Part shown: one piece after another, positions 1 to 13,149 of the stretch
Numbering within the stretch: position 1 is the first letter of the stretch
Layout of the letters: every line of letters starts with the position of its first letter
DNA from: Trema orientale
Taxonomy: Eukaryota > Streptophyta > Magnoliopsida > Rosales > Cannabaceae
DNA length: 64,000 bases
Assembly: GCA_002914845.1 (NCBI GenBank)
Contig: JXTC01000624.1
Coordinates: 21,325 to 85,324 of the forward strand
Reading direction: 5' to 3'
The notes under the pieces: model-generated
What the model saw: only the letters and a program-made list of their open reading frames with translations
What the model was told of the DNA's origin: nothing
Database searches by the model: none
Program-made: the position numbers and the translations under genes

Positions 1-430
1 AATGATCTAAACTTGTTTGTATCACAATTGTAACATAAAAAATAATGAATCGGCTAACCTCCAGCCATTGCCCAAAACAGAGAAAAATTGACGCGAAAGC
101 TCTGAACACGTTTCTCACACTTGCTTTCGGTTTTTGATGGTATATGTTTGTAACACCAAGCAGTGAGAGGACCTAAGCACTATTTATAGAGGTTTTCCAT
201 CAAAACCTCTCAGTTCATAGTTTTGAAACCGAAACCGGTTTCCACCGGTTACCACCGAGCTTTAATGGCCATTAATGGCCATTTACAATTCTTTACTGTT
301 TTACGTTGCACCACCGACATAGTAACGTGTAAAACGTTACAGAGTCATCATCTTCAATTTCGAATCCAGTAGCTGGCCTATTCGATTGTGGTCGAATAAT
401 TGCGTTCCCTTAAGTTTTTTTTTTTTTGAA
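1..430 (-). promoter_or_regulatory. Promoter-like edge on the minus strand (host promoter or LTR)
   Basis: Read on the minus strand there is a good TATA box (CTATAAATAG, about 181-190), with GC-richer DNA upstream. That DNA includes an ACGT-containing repeat (AACGTGTAAAACGTTAC, about 323-340), a tandem GGCCATTAAT palindrome (about 276-292) and ACCGGTTTCCACCGGT. Downstream, an ATGGCTGGAG is followed by a GTTAGC donor-like word at about 66. This could be the start of a host gene lying to the left, or the U3/R part of an LTR; the window edge prevents a decision. Confidence 0.35.
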
Positions 431-1599
431 TGCCATTCTCCTAACATTTAGAAACTCAAATTTAGGAGTAGTTTTATTAATACGAATTTAACGTTCAATA
501 ACAATTTAATCAACATACATGTGAAATTCAAAGAACTTAGAATGTAATTACTTATCATAGTCTAAAACTTACGTAATACTCAAATAGATCTAAGAAATTA
601 AATATGATTTCCATGAATTTCTCATAATCAAATAATACAGCATAGGAGAGTGGGGTAATGAGAAAAATACTTGAATTCTATAAGATAGCTTGAATTCTTT
701 AGTAATAGCTTCTTTAGTAATAGTTTCTATGTGGGGATAATGCTTGAGATCCCAATTATTGTAACAAAATTTAAATACAAAAATATATGATATGTAATTT
801 GTCATTATTGTGATATTATTTAATAAATTTTAATATAAATAATGATAATTCACATGTTACATGTCTTAAAATAAAAAATTCGATACAATAATTAAGACTC
901 CTAGCATTATCCTTTTACGTGGATTTTGACAGGGAGGTTTGGAGAAGTAACAGATAATGGTCTAAACTAAATTATGGTAGCAATTGACTTTTGATTTTTA
1001 TTTAAAGAATCGTGATTTTATTTATTTTTTTTTTTTTGGTAAGTAGTTTAGGAGCTATTAGCGAACGCCTTCAATACTTGGTGTAAAAATTGATAAATTT
1101 GGTTATTTCGTCTGAAAAACAATGACATTGACTAAAATTGTGTGAAAAAAAAAATCATTGGTTAAAAAAATGTTTTTTGTCTTATCGTCCACAGAAAGTA
1201 TGATTACGATCATAATAGGTTAGTGTCTTCAATCACTCGTCAAGTGCAAATTCATTGTCAACGTAAATAAAAAGTTTTACGTTATCCTTTGAAGTCAATC
1301 CATAATTTTTTTAATATTTTGAAGTTAATCCATTCTTTTTATCTTTAGTAATTAATTAGTTGGGTTTAGATCTCTGCAATAAATATTGAATTAGAGCGTC
1401 TTCAATATATATGAATTTTGGATCGTAGTTAACTTTTTAACAGAATTCGGAACTCTCAAATGTGATCAGAATTTTTTTTTTTTTTGGGGGGGGGGGAAGA
1501 ATTCGTATTAAAATTGATTGGCAATTCTGTCTCATATGTGTGGCGGAGTATTTTTGGGGACTCTTTTTAATTAAACAAGGCTCTTTTTATAAGGTGGAG
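431..1599. other. AT-rich intergenic DNA
   Basis: No gene or clear repeat seen. T- and G-runs near 1474-1500 are low-complexity. Confidence 0.6.
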
Positions 1600-3030
1600 T
1601 AGTGTGGCTCTACTATATTCACATCTTTCGGGATCTCTGGCTCCCTCGTCCGAATTCTTTCAAGCCTACTACACCGGTTGTCTCCAGTTCGACTCCTTGA
1701 TATATATATATTTATGACTTTATCTCTAGTGAAAGTTAGAACATTGATTTTATAAATCAAGTTTTCTTGCCAATTGATGTGGACTTACATTTGAAGCATT
1801 CGTTTGAGCAGTGTGAATTATCGTGGCAATGCTCTAATTAGTTGGTACTATGACTCTTCTGGTAAATACACGGTGAAGTCTGGCTATAAACTAGCTAGTC
1901 GTGTCTTTGTCTGTTGAGTGTAGTCTCAATCTGGCGTTGGGGCAGATTATTCTTAATGCATGGCGTCGGTTATGAAAAATGAAGTAAGGTTCAGATTCAG
2001 ATTTGCTTATGGCGATGAGTTTTTCCAGATGCTTTGCCCACCCGTGTTAACGTTGCTAAACGGCAGGTCACTTGCTCTTTGTTTTACCCGTGGGCCCGCG
2101 GTGTAAGGCTTAAACCGAGTCAAATTTCCATTGTTTTTGGGCTCTGTTCTATGGCAGTTGACGTTTTGGCACGATATACAGTTCAGTTTGGCTTAAACTC
2201 ATGAATTTTTCGAGCGTTCCTATGGGCGCATGGTATTTGTCTCTTTGCAGCGAAGAAATTAGATAATGAGGAGACGCAGATTTTTTGCTTTATTGTGTGG
2301 TGTCTCTCGGGTGCCCGAAATAAGCTTATCGCTTCGAGAATAAGATTCAAACCCCCAGCCGAAGTTCTTGATATTGCAAGCCGATCGGGATCGAGCTTTG
2401 TTTGGCTTCTCGATCGGCGTCCGTTTCCACCCAACCGAAGCTTCCTCGTCCTATATAGTGCGACAGATAGACGTTGGGTCCCTCCTAGTTGGGGGTTGTC
2501 TGAAGTTGAATATTGTAGCAGCTATCTCAAAAATGGTGTTAGCTCAGCCGGCTTCGGTGTGGTGGTCCGTGATCATACCGATAAGGTGGTTATGTTTGCA
2601 GCTGGGTGTTTTTCACGTGGTTTCCTTTGTTAAGCAGGCTGTGCTTTCAACTATGAGGGAGCGAGGGCTTCCTTATTACTCAAACGAGAGGTGTGTTGAT
2701 CTCGTTTACGGAATATACAGCCATCATTGATACGTGGTCTCTTTAGTGAATTCCCATGCTTTTGATTCGATTGATGGCGTTTTAATTACTGATATTGTCG
2801 AGTTGTTTTCTTTCGTGGGAGCTGACAATTGTGTTACCACATTTCGTCTAAACAAAATAGGATAGTTTACACTCTCGCTAATTTGAGTTTAAGATTAGAT
2901 TCTCTTTTAGTGGGTGATGAGAATAATTTATCACTGTCGATTTGTAACGTTGTTGAAGCTAACTTAGCTTCTATTTAATAAATTTTCTTTCAGGATCCAT
3001 TTTCTATAAAAATAAAAAATAAAAACTCTC
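1600..3030 (+). mobile_element. 3' end of a decayed LINE (L1-type): zf-RVT and RNase H region
   Basis: Plant LINE ORF2 C-terminal blocks appear in order but in changing frames. FRDLWLPRPNSFKP at 1626-1667 matches the W-D-W-L linker. WYYDSSGKYTVKSGYKLASR at 1843-1902 and a FRFAYGDE...DALPTRVNVAKRQV stretch near 1993-2070 are the zf-RVT zinc-binding region. GFGVVVRDHTDKVVMFAAG at 2551-2607 is the RNase H core, and NRIVYTLANLSL near 2858-2893 its end, with a stop at 2976-2978 and an A-rich tail at about 3005-3030. The reverse transcriptase and everything upstream are missing (5' truncation, usual for LINEs). Frame changes and stops show it is dead. Confidence 0.75.
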
Positions 3031-3884
3031 ACACACAATATTATTGTGATTTAGATTGATTGTTTTTTTTTTTTTTCAAATGATGTTGGTCACTATACCA
3101 TCTAACATGAACACCGTAGAAAAAAGAACGTGGGTTCTATATCAGTGAGATCACGTAGAACTCAATTTCAAAAAAGAAAGGGGAAAAAAAAAAGGAAAAA
3201 AAAAAGGTAGAACTCCCCACTTTGAATGATTGGGACCTTTATGCGTCAAACTTTTTGGAAGCTGTATAGAGTTATGGGTAGTAGTAATAGTACAGACTAT
3301 AGATACAAGTCTTTTTTTCAAAGAAAGATGCATCTCGACGACTGTTCATTCCTTGTAGTTTTTTATTTATTTATTTTATTTATTTAAAGAGGGCCACAAA
3401 TTTTAAGCGGAAAAGGAGGCTTATATAAGTAAATTAAGATATTGTCACATTCTAAAGTGTAAAAAGATCTACGTAAGTAAATGATGTCCTAAAACTAATA
3501 ATTTTTTGGGACTATTTACGCTATCGTAATATTATTTATCACTGTCACATAATCTGTTTAATTTATTAGTTACCAACTGATAAGTTGACATGAAAGTTTT
3601 TAATAAATTATTGTGATATAAATATACAAAATCAATTAAAATTTACCATTTATTGTTGAAAAAAAAAGCACTCAGCCTGTCATGCGTGGTGCTATTTAAC
3701 TTGTAATCGTAATTTTAAAGAAAATGAACAAGCAAACAAACTTGCATATTCGGGTTTTTTTTTTTTTTTTTTTTTAAAGATGGAATTTGACAAGAATTAC
3801 CACGTTCTTAGGAGGGAAAGAAAAAACATACTTTATATACAATCTTATAGGACTCGTACGCTAGTGGCCACATATAATTAATCA
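3031..3884. other. AT-rich intergenic DNA between LINE tail and pararetrovirus
   Basis: Homopolymer runs only (3180-3210, 3750-3775). Nothing coding. Confidence 0.6.
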
Positions 3885-6800
3885 TTGGATTTACTGCTAA
3901 TAGGAGTCTCAGACCTTTATCATCATGAGCAACCCTCAAGCCTCCCCTGATGCTTCTCCCTCCAATTGCTTTGTTTCTCAGCTTAGTCTAATTCCCTTTC
4001 CTTCGTTTCGAAAATCCTCTACTTCTAAGTTAGAGTACCTATACGAACTTAACTATGTTTCAGAAGAAAGTAAGATCACCTCATAAAACCTTCCTCTTAT
4101 TAATCTATACTATGCTTTTGCTAAACCTTCTTCTTCTTTCACCTAATCCATTAAATCTCTAATTAAACCTATCCCTCGTTCCACCAAAGAATATGTCCAG
4201 TCCACTAAATTTGACCAATGTGAGCTTCTTGCTACCAACAAAGAACTCTATGTTACTCTAAAAATCCTACCAGAATTCCCACCTCAGTGGTTAGACCAAG
4301 ATTTTAGTCACATTCATTTTGGAGCTGTTCGCCTTGTGTTAACCTACCGTGGTCGGAAAGGTCTTCCTGTCTGTGCAAAAATCGCCCTTCTCGATACAAG
4401 AATGTTGAAATACCAACATGCTTGTATAGGTATCATTCAAACTACCATCAATACAGGCACATACATCATCACCATCTACCTAAATTTATGTATGTCGTTA
4501 AAAGATAAAAGATTGTCAGATGCCCTTAAAGTCTAGCTATAGATAATTGGAGTCGAACAAGATCCACAAGCCATGGGAGCCACCCTTCATTACCAGATGG
4601 TATATCAGGTCTAAAACCATGCTTTAGACTTTGCCCTTCCAACAACTTCAGATGCCTTGCTCGTCTCAATCAATTCTCACCACATACCAAGCTGTACTCA
4701 TATTCCAAGGCAGATTTCAATTGAAGAGCTTAAGAAAATAATCCCAGACTCCTGGATAACAAGTTATGAACAACTACATCAACCTTAGGTGCCAATCCAG
4801 TCGTTGGATCCCTCTTTCAAAATACTGAAGGATGGCAAAATATAGATCACTTTCAACAAAAAAGAAGAAGTGCCGGACTACTTCACTACACAATATATGA
4901 TGTTTACTATTATTCCTGCCGTAGCAGAAATCGAATCTTTTGATAAAGATGGAAACCTCTATTATCCTTTCAACTCAAAAACAGGACACTGCTACTGGAA
5001 TGTATGCAATTGCCAAATATGCTGAGCAGATGACTTTTCAAAAGCCAAGCCCCAGAAAAAGAAGATAGGCCGTCTACTCAAAGAAGAATATGAAGTAGGG
5101 TCAACAAAAGTATGCCTTCTCGGACAGCCATCAAGAAAATTCAACTATATGGTCAAATATTCCTGCTCTCAAAATATTCAGCATAAGCCTTCACTACCAC
5201 CTAGTGGATAGGATGATGACAACTAGAAAGATCAAGACCAAAATACTCAATATGTCCTACCCTGCTACAAGAAAACAGCAAAGTGGATAAAAAAGGAATG
5301 AAAACATAAGCAGCCAAGCACTCCTGCCCATATTTTGATGATGTCTTTCTAAAATAAAGACTTTCCACCCCTTGGAGGCTTTAATGATCAAACAGGAATG
5401 ATAGCGCATCAACCAAAAGTTCTCAATCCCACCATTAGAGAACCAGATAGGATGATGAAGAAAATCTCACTGGCAGAGGTAGTGCTAAATTGGCATATTA
5501 GGAACATGATTATCCAAAATTCCATCCTACAAAAAAATGATCAAAAAGTCACCCAAGTAGAAAGCAAGGTTACTTAACTAGACCAAAGATACACAAGCCT
5601 GTAGGACTTGCTACTTAGATTACAGTCCAGAATCCAAACTACCCATGAAGAGCTCATGAACCTGATACGGCAAGGGACAGTTCTAAAGCAGATCTTCTCA
5701 GTAAAAGAGGCAGAAATGAAGAGCCTTAAAAATCAATATACTGCCTTACAGGAACAATTGCGGCAGCTCCAACAAAACACTAGCCAATAGCAAAGCATAG
5801 ATGCCATACCCTGGATATTTTCTACATTACCAAAAACCTCCCAATCCTTGACTATAATAGTACCTTCTGGAGAAGACCACATCTTATGCCTACAAAGAAT
5901 TCTTCACCAAGAAGAGGAAGCCAAACAAAAGATAAAGTCCAAGGGAAAGCGAAAAGAAGCAGAGTCTTCAATTAATCAGCCAAATGATTATCCACCAAAA
6001 CAACTGATGGTACAAGGAAGTGCCTCCAATCCAAACCCCACTAACAAAAGCCATCCAGCAACACTGCCTCAAGAACTTATCTCATACCAACCTCCAAGGA
6101 AAACTCTCTGAAGAAGATCTAGAAGAGGATTCATCAGAAGGAGAATGGTCCACCACCACAGAAACATCTGATGACAATGATGAACTACCGCAACAATTCA
6201 TGACCTAGGGAATAGGAACCTCGAGAACAATAAGGACTGAGCCTATTATTGAAGAACAAGAAGAAGAAACGAACTCAAACCAGATAGGAACGAACCAGCC
6301 ACAGGCACCAAAGACATCTAAAGGAAAATTCCAAATGGTCACCCTTGACGATTTACCACCAACCAAATGGAAAGGCCGTTTCCAAGAATTCAAAGCCTGG
6401 CTTCTTTTAGAAGCCCAAAAACCTGGAAGCCATAGAGGAGAAATCCTCCTTAATTTTGCTTATGGTTTTACAGAAATCTTACATGACTGGTGGTAAAGTC
6501 TTAGAGAATACAGACAACTGTAATTTCTGTAAGACACGTCGATTGAAGGAGCCTTGAATCACCTCTATGTGGAGTTCTGTAGGCAAGAAGCCCAGATAAC
6601 AGAACGACTAAGAGCAGAATTCTTCAAGATGAAATGTTACTCAATGCAGAGAAAAGATCTAGAAAAGCACTTCCAACAGATGACCAAAAGGTTCTATCTC
6701 ATAGGAGGAGTTGATGATCCAAATCTTAAACAAGCCTCTCTGTCATCCATCCCAGATCTTCTTAGAGAAGAAACTTTCAGGCTCTTATCTTCTAGCAGAA

Positions 6801-9800
6801 AAACTCTGCAAAACACAATACTTGGTGAACTATACCAGCTTGTGCTTAGAGCGCTTGACAAAATGTGTTCACAAAACAAGTTCCTTCAAGAATACATGAA
6901 ACAGACCAAGCAACTAGACAAAGCCTGCAGCCAGAAAGACCTGCTAACAAAGTGCTCACCCAACAATATATGTACTTGCACTCAAAAGAGGTTTAAAAAA
7001 CATAGGCACTCCAGAGAATCCTCCAAATTTCCCCACAACAAAAAGAAGAAGTCCCGAAGGTCTTGGAGACTCCTCCGAAAGAAAAAAATGATTTGGAAAA
7101 ACCTCAGATCGCTGCCACATCTGTGGATAAAAGGGTCACTTTGCAAAATAATATCCGAAAAGAAAGACGGCCAAGATGATTTCTCATATCGAAAATGCAT
7201 CAGTCTTTTCATCAGATGAAGAAATCAATCTAGATATAATTTGTGCTCTCCAACTTCTCTCAAACTCTTCTGAATAGTCAGAGCAAGAAGAAGATGCTGA
7301 TGGATAGTACCAGATCATTGCTATCAATACTATACAACCAGTGCTAACCCTGAAAATGCAGGTTCTTCCTTCAAAATACTCAAAGCCAATCAAAGTTGCA
7401 GCATTTGTTGACACAGGAGCATCCTACTCAATCTTGAACCTAGACATCCTCCCTCCAAAATATTGGAAGAAAAAGAAATAATACTTCCATGCTGCCAACA
7501 GGGAAGTTTACTCAATAGATCTTGTTAGCAAGCCAATAATGCTACAATTCTTCCCAGGATGTTCAGTAATACACAGAGTTCTAGGCTTAAAACTTCTTAG
7601 AAAAGATTTGATCATTGGCTTCGACATTTTCACCAAAAAGAAAGGATTGAGAATTCTCCCAGGAGGCTTAGCCTACAAGCAGTATTTCTCAGCTTGGGAA
7701 CCAGTTCCAAATTTTTTTCATGTCTCCAATAATCCTCTCCCAGCCATCAAACAGAGGCTAATAGACAACTCATGTGCAGAATCTCATTCTAAGTTCCTGC
7801 TGAAATGTGATCATCCTCTATGAAAAAATGAAAAATATTTCATCACACTACCGTTTAAAAAGAATGAGGATATTAACCCAACAAAAACTAGCTATCCAGG
7901 AATGAATCCAGAGTACCAGCAAATAGCCATAAAAGAAAGCGAAGAACTTAAACTACATGGCCTTATTAAAGATACTAACTCTACATGGGCATGTCTCACA
8001 TTCTATGTCAACAAAAGATCAGAACAGGCAAGAGGAAAATAAAGACTGGTAATTAATTATCAACCTTTAAATTATTTTTTAGCTGATGATAAATTCCCTC
8101 TTCCAAATAAAAACTCTTTGTTTTTCTGTCTTTCCCGGGTAAAAATATTTTCGAAATTTGACCTAAAAGCTAGATTTTGGCAATTGGGCATCAAACTAGA
8201 AGAACGACCCAAAACATCTTTTTGTATCCTAAACCAACACTACTAATGGATTGTTATGCTATTGGGCTTAAAACAGCTCCATCACTATTCTAAAAGACTA
8301 TGATCACCATTTATGGCCTAATTTTAAACCAGGCTCTCATCTATATTGATGACATTCTCTTGTTCTCTACCGATGAAAAGGCTCATTGTAATCTTTTGGC
8401 CCAATTCATAGAAATCACAGAAAATAATGGAATAATGGTCTCATAGAAAAAGATGGCAATAGGGCAGCCTAACATAGAATTCCAGGGTATGAAGCTATAT
8501 GATGGTCAATTCGAAGCTCAGCCCCACATAGCCCAAGAACTTCTAAAGTTCTCAAATCATGATCTCACAAAGGTCCAAATACAACATTTCCTTGGCATAG
8601 TCAATTATTTAAGGGATTTTGTGCCTCATCTCTCAAAGCTCACCAGATCTCTAACTGCTATGCTCAAAAAAGGTGCTTAACAATAGATCCCACAACAGAC
8701 TAAAGTAGTGAAAAGACTAAAAAGAGAAATGCAGACACTGCCACCACTCTAGATTCCCTCTGATAGAAAAAGAGTACTCCAAATAGATGCTAGTGACCAA
8801 CATTAGGGTGCAGTCTTATTGGAAAAAGATAAAAGAAGGGAAAAGAAGAGTATACAGATACAAGAGTGGCAGCTTTAAAGATTCTCAAATCCATTACCAC
8901 TCCACATTCAAAGAACTGCTAGCTGTAAAAATAGGAATAATGAAGTTTGAGTTCTACCTGATTGGACACTAGTTCCTGGTAGAAACGGACTTCTCGTCTT
9001 TTCAAGGAATGATGACTTTCAAATAGAATAAGCCTGTTAATACCCAGCTTCTCCGGCTAGCCATGTCGTTTTCCCAGTATTCCTTTGAGGTGAAGCATAT
9101 CAAAGGTAAAAATAATATTATCCCAGACTTCTTGTCAAGACCACCTCAAGATAGTATAAATAGTCCTACTCAAGCCAATTATAGAACCATCAAAGCCATC
9201 CCAGTTCTACCATAAATATACACCATGGCATCCTCCTCTCAGGCCTCCCTCTTTCCACCATCTTTTCCAAACGATACCCAAAAAATTATCAAGAGCCATC
9301 AACCCCAAGAAAAAGCTGTCTAAAAGGCACTAGCCCTCCAATCCTGGCTCGTCCAAAACATCGAACCACCAATGGCAAAAGAATTAGGTATCCGTCCTGT
9401 TTACCTATTTTTAAAATTACTACCATTTAAGGACACCTTTTTCATGCCTAAACAGTTGGCTCATTTCTTCTGGTATTTGGCAAGTTCTTATACAATCGCT
9501 ATAGAAATCCAAACTAATCAGATGAGGACAACAATCCGAAGCTACCAAGAGAAAGAAGAATTCCATCCTGCCTATCAGACCTAAATGGACTTGCTTCGCT
9601 GGTTCCATACTCTCTCTGACTAGGACCAGATCTTGACAGATGAATGGAATAAAGTTAAGGGGAAAAGGTCAATCATATTAGTAGATGCACCAAAGTTCCC
9701 TAGAGACAACTCTATTCACATTTTTGACTGTTGGACGATACTCTTCCTGAATCTTTCATTCACAAAAGAAGGAAGCACTATCATCTCCTACACCACTAAT

Positions 9801-10365
9801 GCTGAAGTCTACAGATTCAGTGAATATTAGATGGCCACCATAGGAAACAAAGAGTATCGACAGCTTCAGAAGATACTATTCCTAAAAAATGGAATAGTTC
9901 CAGATGAGATATGGCCAAAACCGGAAGATGACACCATGGGAACATTATTCGCCGGCCTATACATCTCAGATGGATAAGGACATGAAGCATTTCCTCACCC
10001 ATAACAATAATGGGCCCTGGATGCCTCCAGAGGAAAATCAATCTGCTGCAGACAGTACTGATGCTGTCAATTACCAAGCTTCGATATTTCAAGATTCTCA
10101 GGACTCATATGACCAGTCTCCTTTGTTGATGTCCTAAATCAATTATGAACTCACCAAAACTACAACGTGGCAACATGTACAATCTGGATATGACTCCCAG
10201 AAAGATCTTTACAGCTCATCCCATGAAGACGAGATGATATTGAACTATATGAATCTATGGCCACAGCCACGTGACTCGTCAGACAATGATAAAGACATCA
10301 TGAACTCCAGCCCCAGCCATGAACCAGTATTTGGAAGGTAGCCAGTTGTCCAAGCATCAGCCTGG

Positions 10366-10550
10366 GTTTGTCTTTAGGTTTTGTAAAAAAGAGATTCTCT
10401 CTCCTTTAATCAGTGTTTGTCTTTAGATTTTGTAAAAAGGAGATTCTCTCTCCTTTAATCAATATTTGTCTTTTGATTTTGTAAAAAGGAGATTCTCTCT
10501 CCTTTAGCCAGAGTCTGTCTTTTCTTTTGTAAAAAGAAATTCATCCTCTA
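10366..10550 (+). repeat. 49-bp tandem repeats in the pararetrovirus non-coding region
   Basis: About three and a half units starting at 10366, 10415, 10464 and 10513, each with TTTGTCTTT, TTTTGTAAAAAGGAGA and TTCTCTCTCCTTT. The last unit has drifted. They lie directly upstream of the TATA box at 10574. Confidence 0.9.
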
Positions 10551-10573
10551 TCGATAGGAGGGATTCTTGAGTT

Positions 10574-10581
10574 ATATAAAT
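10574..10581 (+). promoter_or_regulatory. TATA box of the pararetrovirus
   Basis: TATATAAA about 25 bases after the tandem repeats and before a leader-like stretch. The position matches the pregenomic promoter of caulimovirids. A GGCTATCAGAG word at 10822-10832 resembles the initiator-Met tRNA primer site and may mark the circular-map start. Confidence 0.5.
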
Positions 10582-11455
10582 CTTCCTTCTTATCCCAGAA
10601 GAAGGTAGAGTGAATCAAATAATAAAATTTATAATTTCGAAAAATATGACATATTTCTAAATTCATTCTCTGAGATCTCTTATTAGCTAGAAGAGAAATT
10701 ACCTAATTTAAAGAAATGATCCCAAAGCTCATCAAGTACTAGTATGCATTCGTGTTAGGAAAGCTGAAATAGCATATATTAAGCTCTGAAAAAACTAAAA
10801 TATCTTGTTAAAGCCAAGGTGGGCTATCAGAGAAACATTGGTTAAATGAGCTTATTGAATTCTACTTAGGTTGACCTTTCATGGGTGTATACTAGAAACC
10901 CTTGAGAGTGAAAAATATATAATGGGAGTAAAGGGCCCATAAATATAGTTGATAGGTTTTATGGGGTTGTTCATGATGTAGATATTATGATTACTATTAT
11001 AATATATATATATATATAATATTTAAGAAATGATAGTATTCAACTATATGATATATGATACCTTAGTTTGTTATTACTTGATTATTATTTCACTTTAGAT
11101 GATTTCCATACTGAATACAATTTATTGATTATAATTACCAATAACGGAATTACACCTTATGTGGTGTTGGGCACCAATAGTACTTCCTAGCATTACTCAT
11201 ATTTTTTTGGTTTGGAAAAGATTATGTCATATTATATATTATATATACACGTTAATATTAGTCGTTTAATAACATTTACTTAGCTATTTCATCACGTGGA
11301 TATGTAATATAATATAAGGAGTGCTAACAATACTCTTTCTTTCACTCTATTCAAGATTTTTATATCTCATCATTTGGTATGTATACTTTCTTATATATCT
11401 TCATTTATATGCAATTCACGTATCAAGTGAGACAAAAATTAGAAAATATAATATA

Positions 11456-11668
11456 GTTGCTAATCCAATAGGTATTTTTTTTACCTATGTGTAAGTTTTT
11501 TTAACAGTGATTCAACAGCTATAATGAGGTCTATAAAAAAATGTGCATCATAAATACTAATTCTCTCTCTTACTTTTTATTATAAAAATATATACATGAT
11601 AAAATTTTATTAGTTAAAATAATATCTATGTATAGGTTAAAAAAAAATACTTACTGAATTGGTGCCCA
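11456..11668. mobile_element. MITE family B, copy 1
   Basis: 213 bp. Ends GTTGCTAATCCAATAGGTAT and (inverted) TGGGCACCAATTCAGTAAG. Flanked on both sides by TATAATATA (11447-11455, 11669-11677), a 9-bp duplication, though the AT-rich site makes chance matches easier. No coding capacity. Confidence 0.75.
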
Positions 11669-12168
11669 TATAATATATATATATATGTCAAATATAGATA
11701 TTTATTTAGCACCCATCTGAATATGTAGATACAATATAGTCAAAAGAAAAAAAAGGTTAGGATCTGACCCTTGTTTGGGTATATATCCCAAAAACCCATA
11801 GATAGTAAAATACATGATAGTGACATAGGTGGATATAATTAAAGTTTTCTAATTAAAAATACACTATAAATTCAGCATATATATATGCAGAGTTTATAAT
11901 AGTAATGACCCTAAATTATATTCATTGTATCATTTTGGCCTATAAACTTTTTAACTTACATAATAATGACTACTGAATTAGCAATTTTTATACTAATGGT
12001 ACATTGATCACAAACTGTTGGTTTTAAAATAGAAAATAGTCATGGACAAAGCATATAATTGAACTTTGTTCACTTCTATGATTTAAAATCTTGTTCTCAA
12101 CTATAGTTATCAAACTATATGCTTTGCATATTACTATAATTTCTGTTAAAAATTTAACAATTTATAAA

Positions 12169-12528
12169 GGGACAATATTACTTTTATACCTTGTATTTTG
12201 ACACTTTATTCAATTTGTACCTTGTGTTTTAGTTATTATCAATATTTACAGTTAGATTTAATATTTGTTATAAATTTATACACTGACATTAATATAGAAT
12301 AATTAATTTACCGATATGTTTTAATAAAATTATTCTCAGATTCATTTTTATATGGTTTATTTTTAATTTTTTAAACGGCATCTTGGTAAATTAACTGCTC
12401 TAAATTGGTGTCAGGGGATAAAATTATAACAGATTTTAAATCTAAAAGGCAATATTGATAATAACCAAGACACAGGAAATAATCTAAACGAAATGTCAAA
12501 ATACAAGATATAAAAGTGATGTTATCCA
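12169..12528. mobile_element. MITE family I, copy 1
   Basis: About 360 bp with long imperfect arms: left ACTTTTATACCTTGTATTTT and CTTGTGTTTTAGTTATTATC; right the inverse. Flanks ATTTATAAA and ATTTCTAAA agree at 8 of 9 bases. Confidence 0.75.
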
Positions 12529-13149
12529 ATTTCTAAATAAAAAATAGTTACTACAATAATTGCACAAGTCTTGGTAGTATACTATGTAAGCTGAAAATTC
12601 AGAGTCTTATTATTGATTATAGTTACTAAACTACGTATTTTGTAATGCCCTATTTCGATTAAATTTTAACATTTTATGACGAAAGAATTATTGTTGCAAT
12701 AATTACATAATTCGGGTGCCATTATGATGAAAGTTGAAAGCTCGAGAGCCAAAGTGGTATAATGAGTATAATTCAGGGTCATTATTATTAGAACCATATA
12801 TAATTTATACAAATATATATTACAGATATATTGTATATGTACATTATATATGTATTTAACACGATTAATTGGACAAAATACGTGGTTAAAATCTGTCAAC
12901 AAAAATTTGCAAAAACTTAATTCCTGAAATGTATTGGAATACTCACTATATGTATTTATTAAAAAATAATCAAACGTGAAGTAAGCCAAGATAAAACGGG
13001 CACCTCATAAATAAAATAATCTGCCAGGTTTCCTAAAATTTTATTTGACAAAGAAAATAAAAAATTATGAATAAGGAGAATAAAACTAGTGAAAAATATT
13101 CATAAAAAAAATAGAGAAAAGCAATTTATATGAAAAAAGAAAAACATCA

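Larger units (their letters stand above)
3885..10850 (+). mobile_element. Endogenous pararetrovirus (Caulimoviridae, florendovirus/petuvirus-like), decayed
   Basis: Fossil virus copy, edges approximate. Parts in order: movement protein of the 30K type (about 3927-4560; HFGAVRLVLTYRGRKGLPV is a clear caulimovirid block); a coiled-coil/coat region (about 5600-7000); CCHC zinc finger (about 7105-7150); aspartic protease (VDTGASYS near 7410); RT (about 7900-8650, with YIDDILLFS near 8340); RNase H (about 8770-9160); and a downstream ORF-like region (about 9225-10137). A 49-bp repeat array, a TATA box and a possible tRNA primer site follow at the right. It is broken in all parts, well over twenty breaks, so an old insertion. 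The downstream ORF favours a florendovirus, but petuvirus-like relatives cannot be excluded from memory alone. Confidence 0.88.

Noticed and set aside
10366-10550. Regular repeats that might suggest a CRISPR-like array
   Set aside because: The units are contiguous with no unique spacers, in a plant genome, and belong to the pararetrovirus non-coding region.
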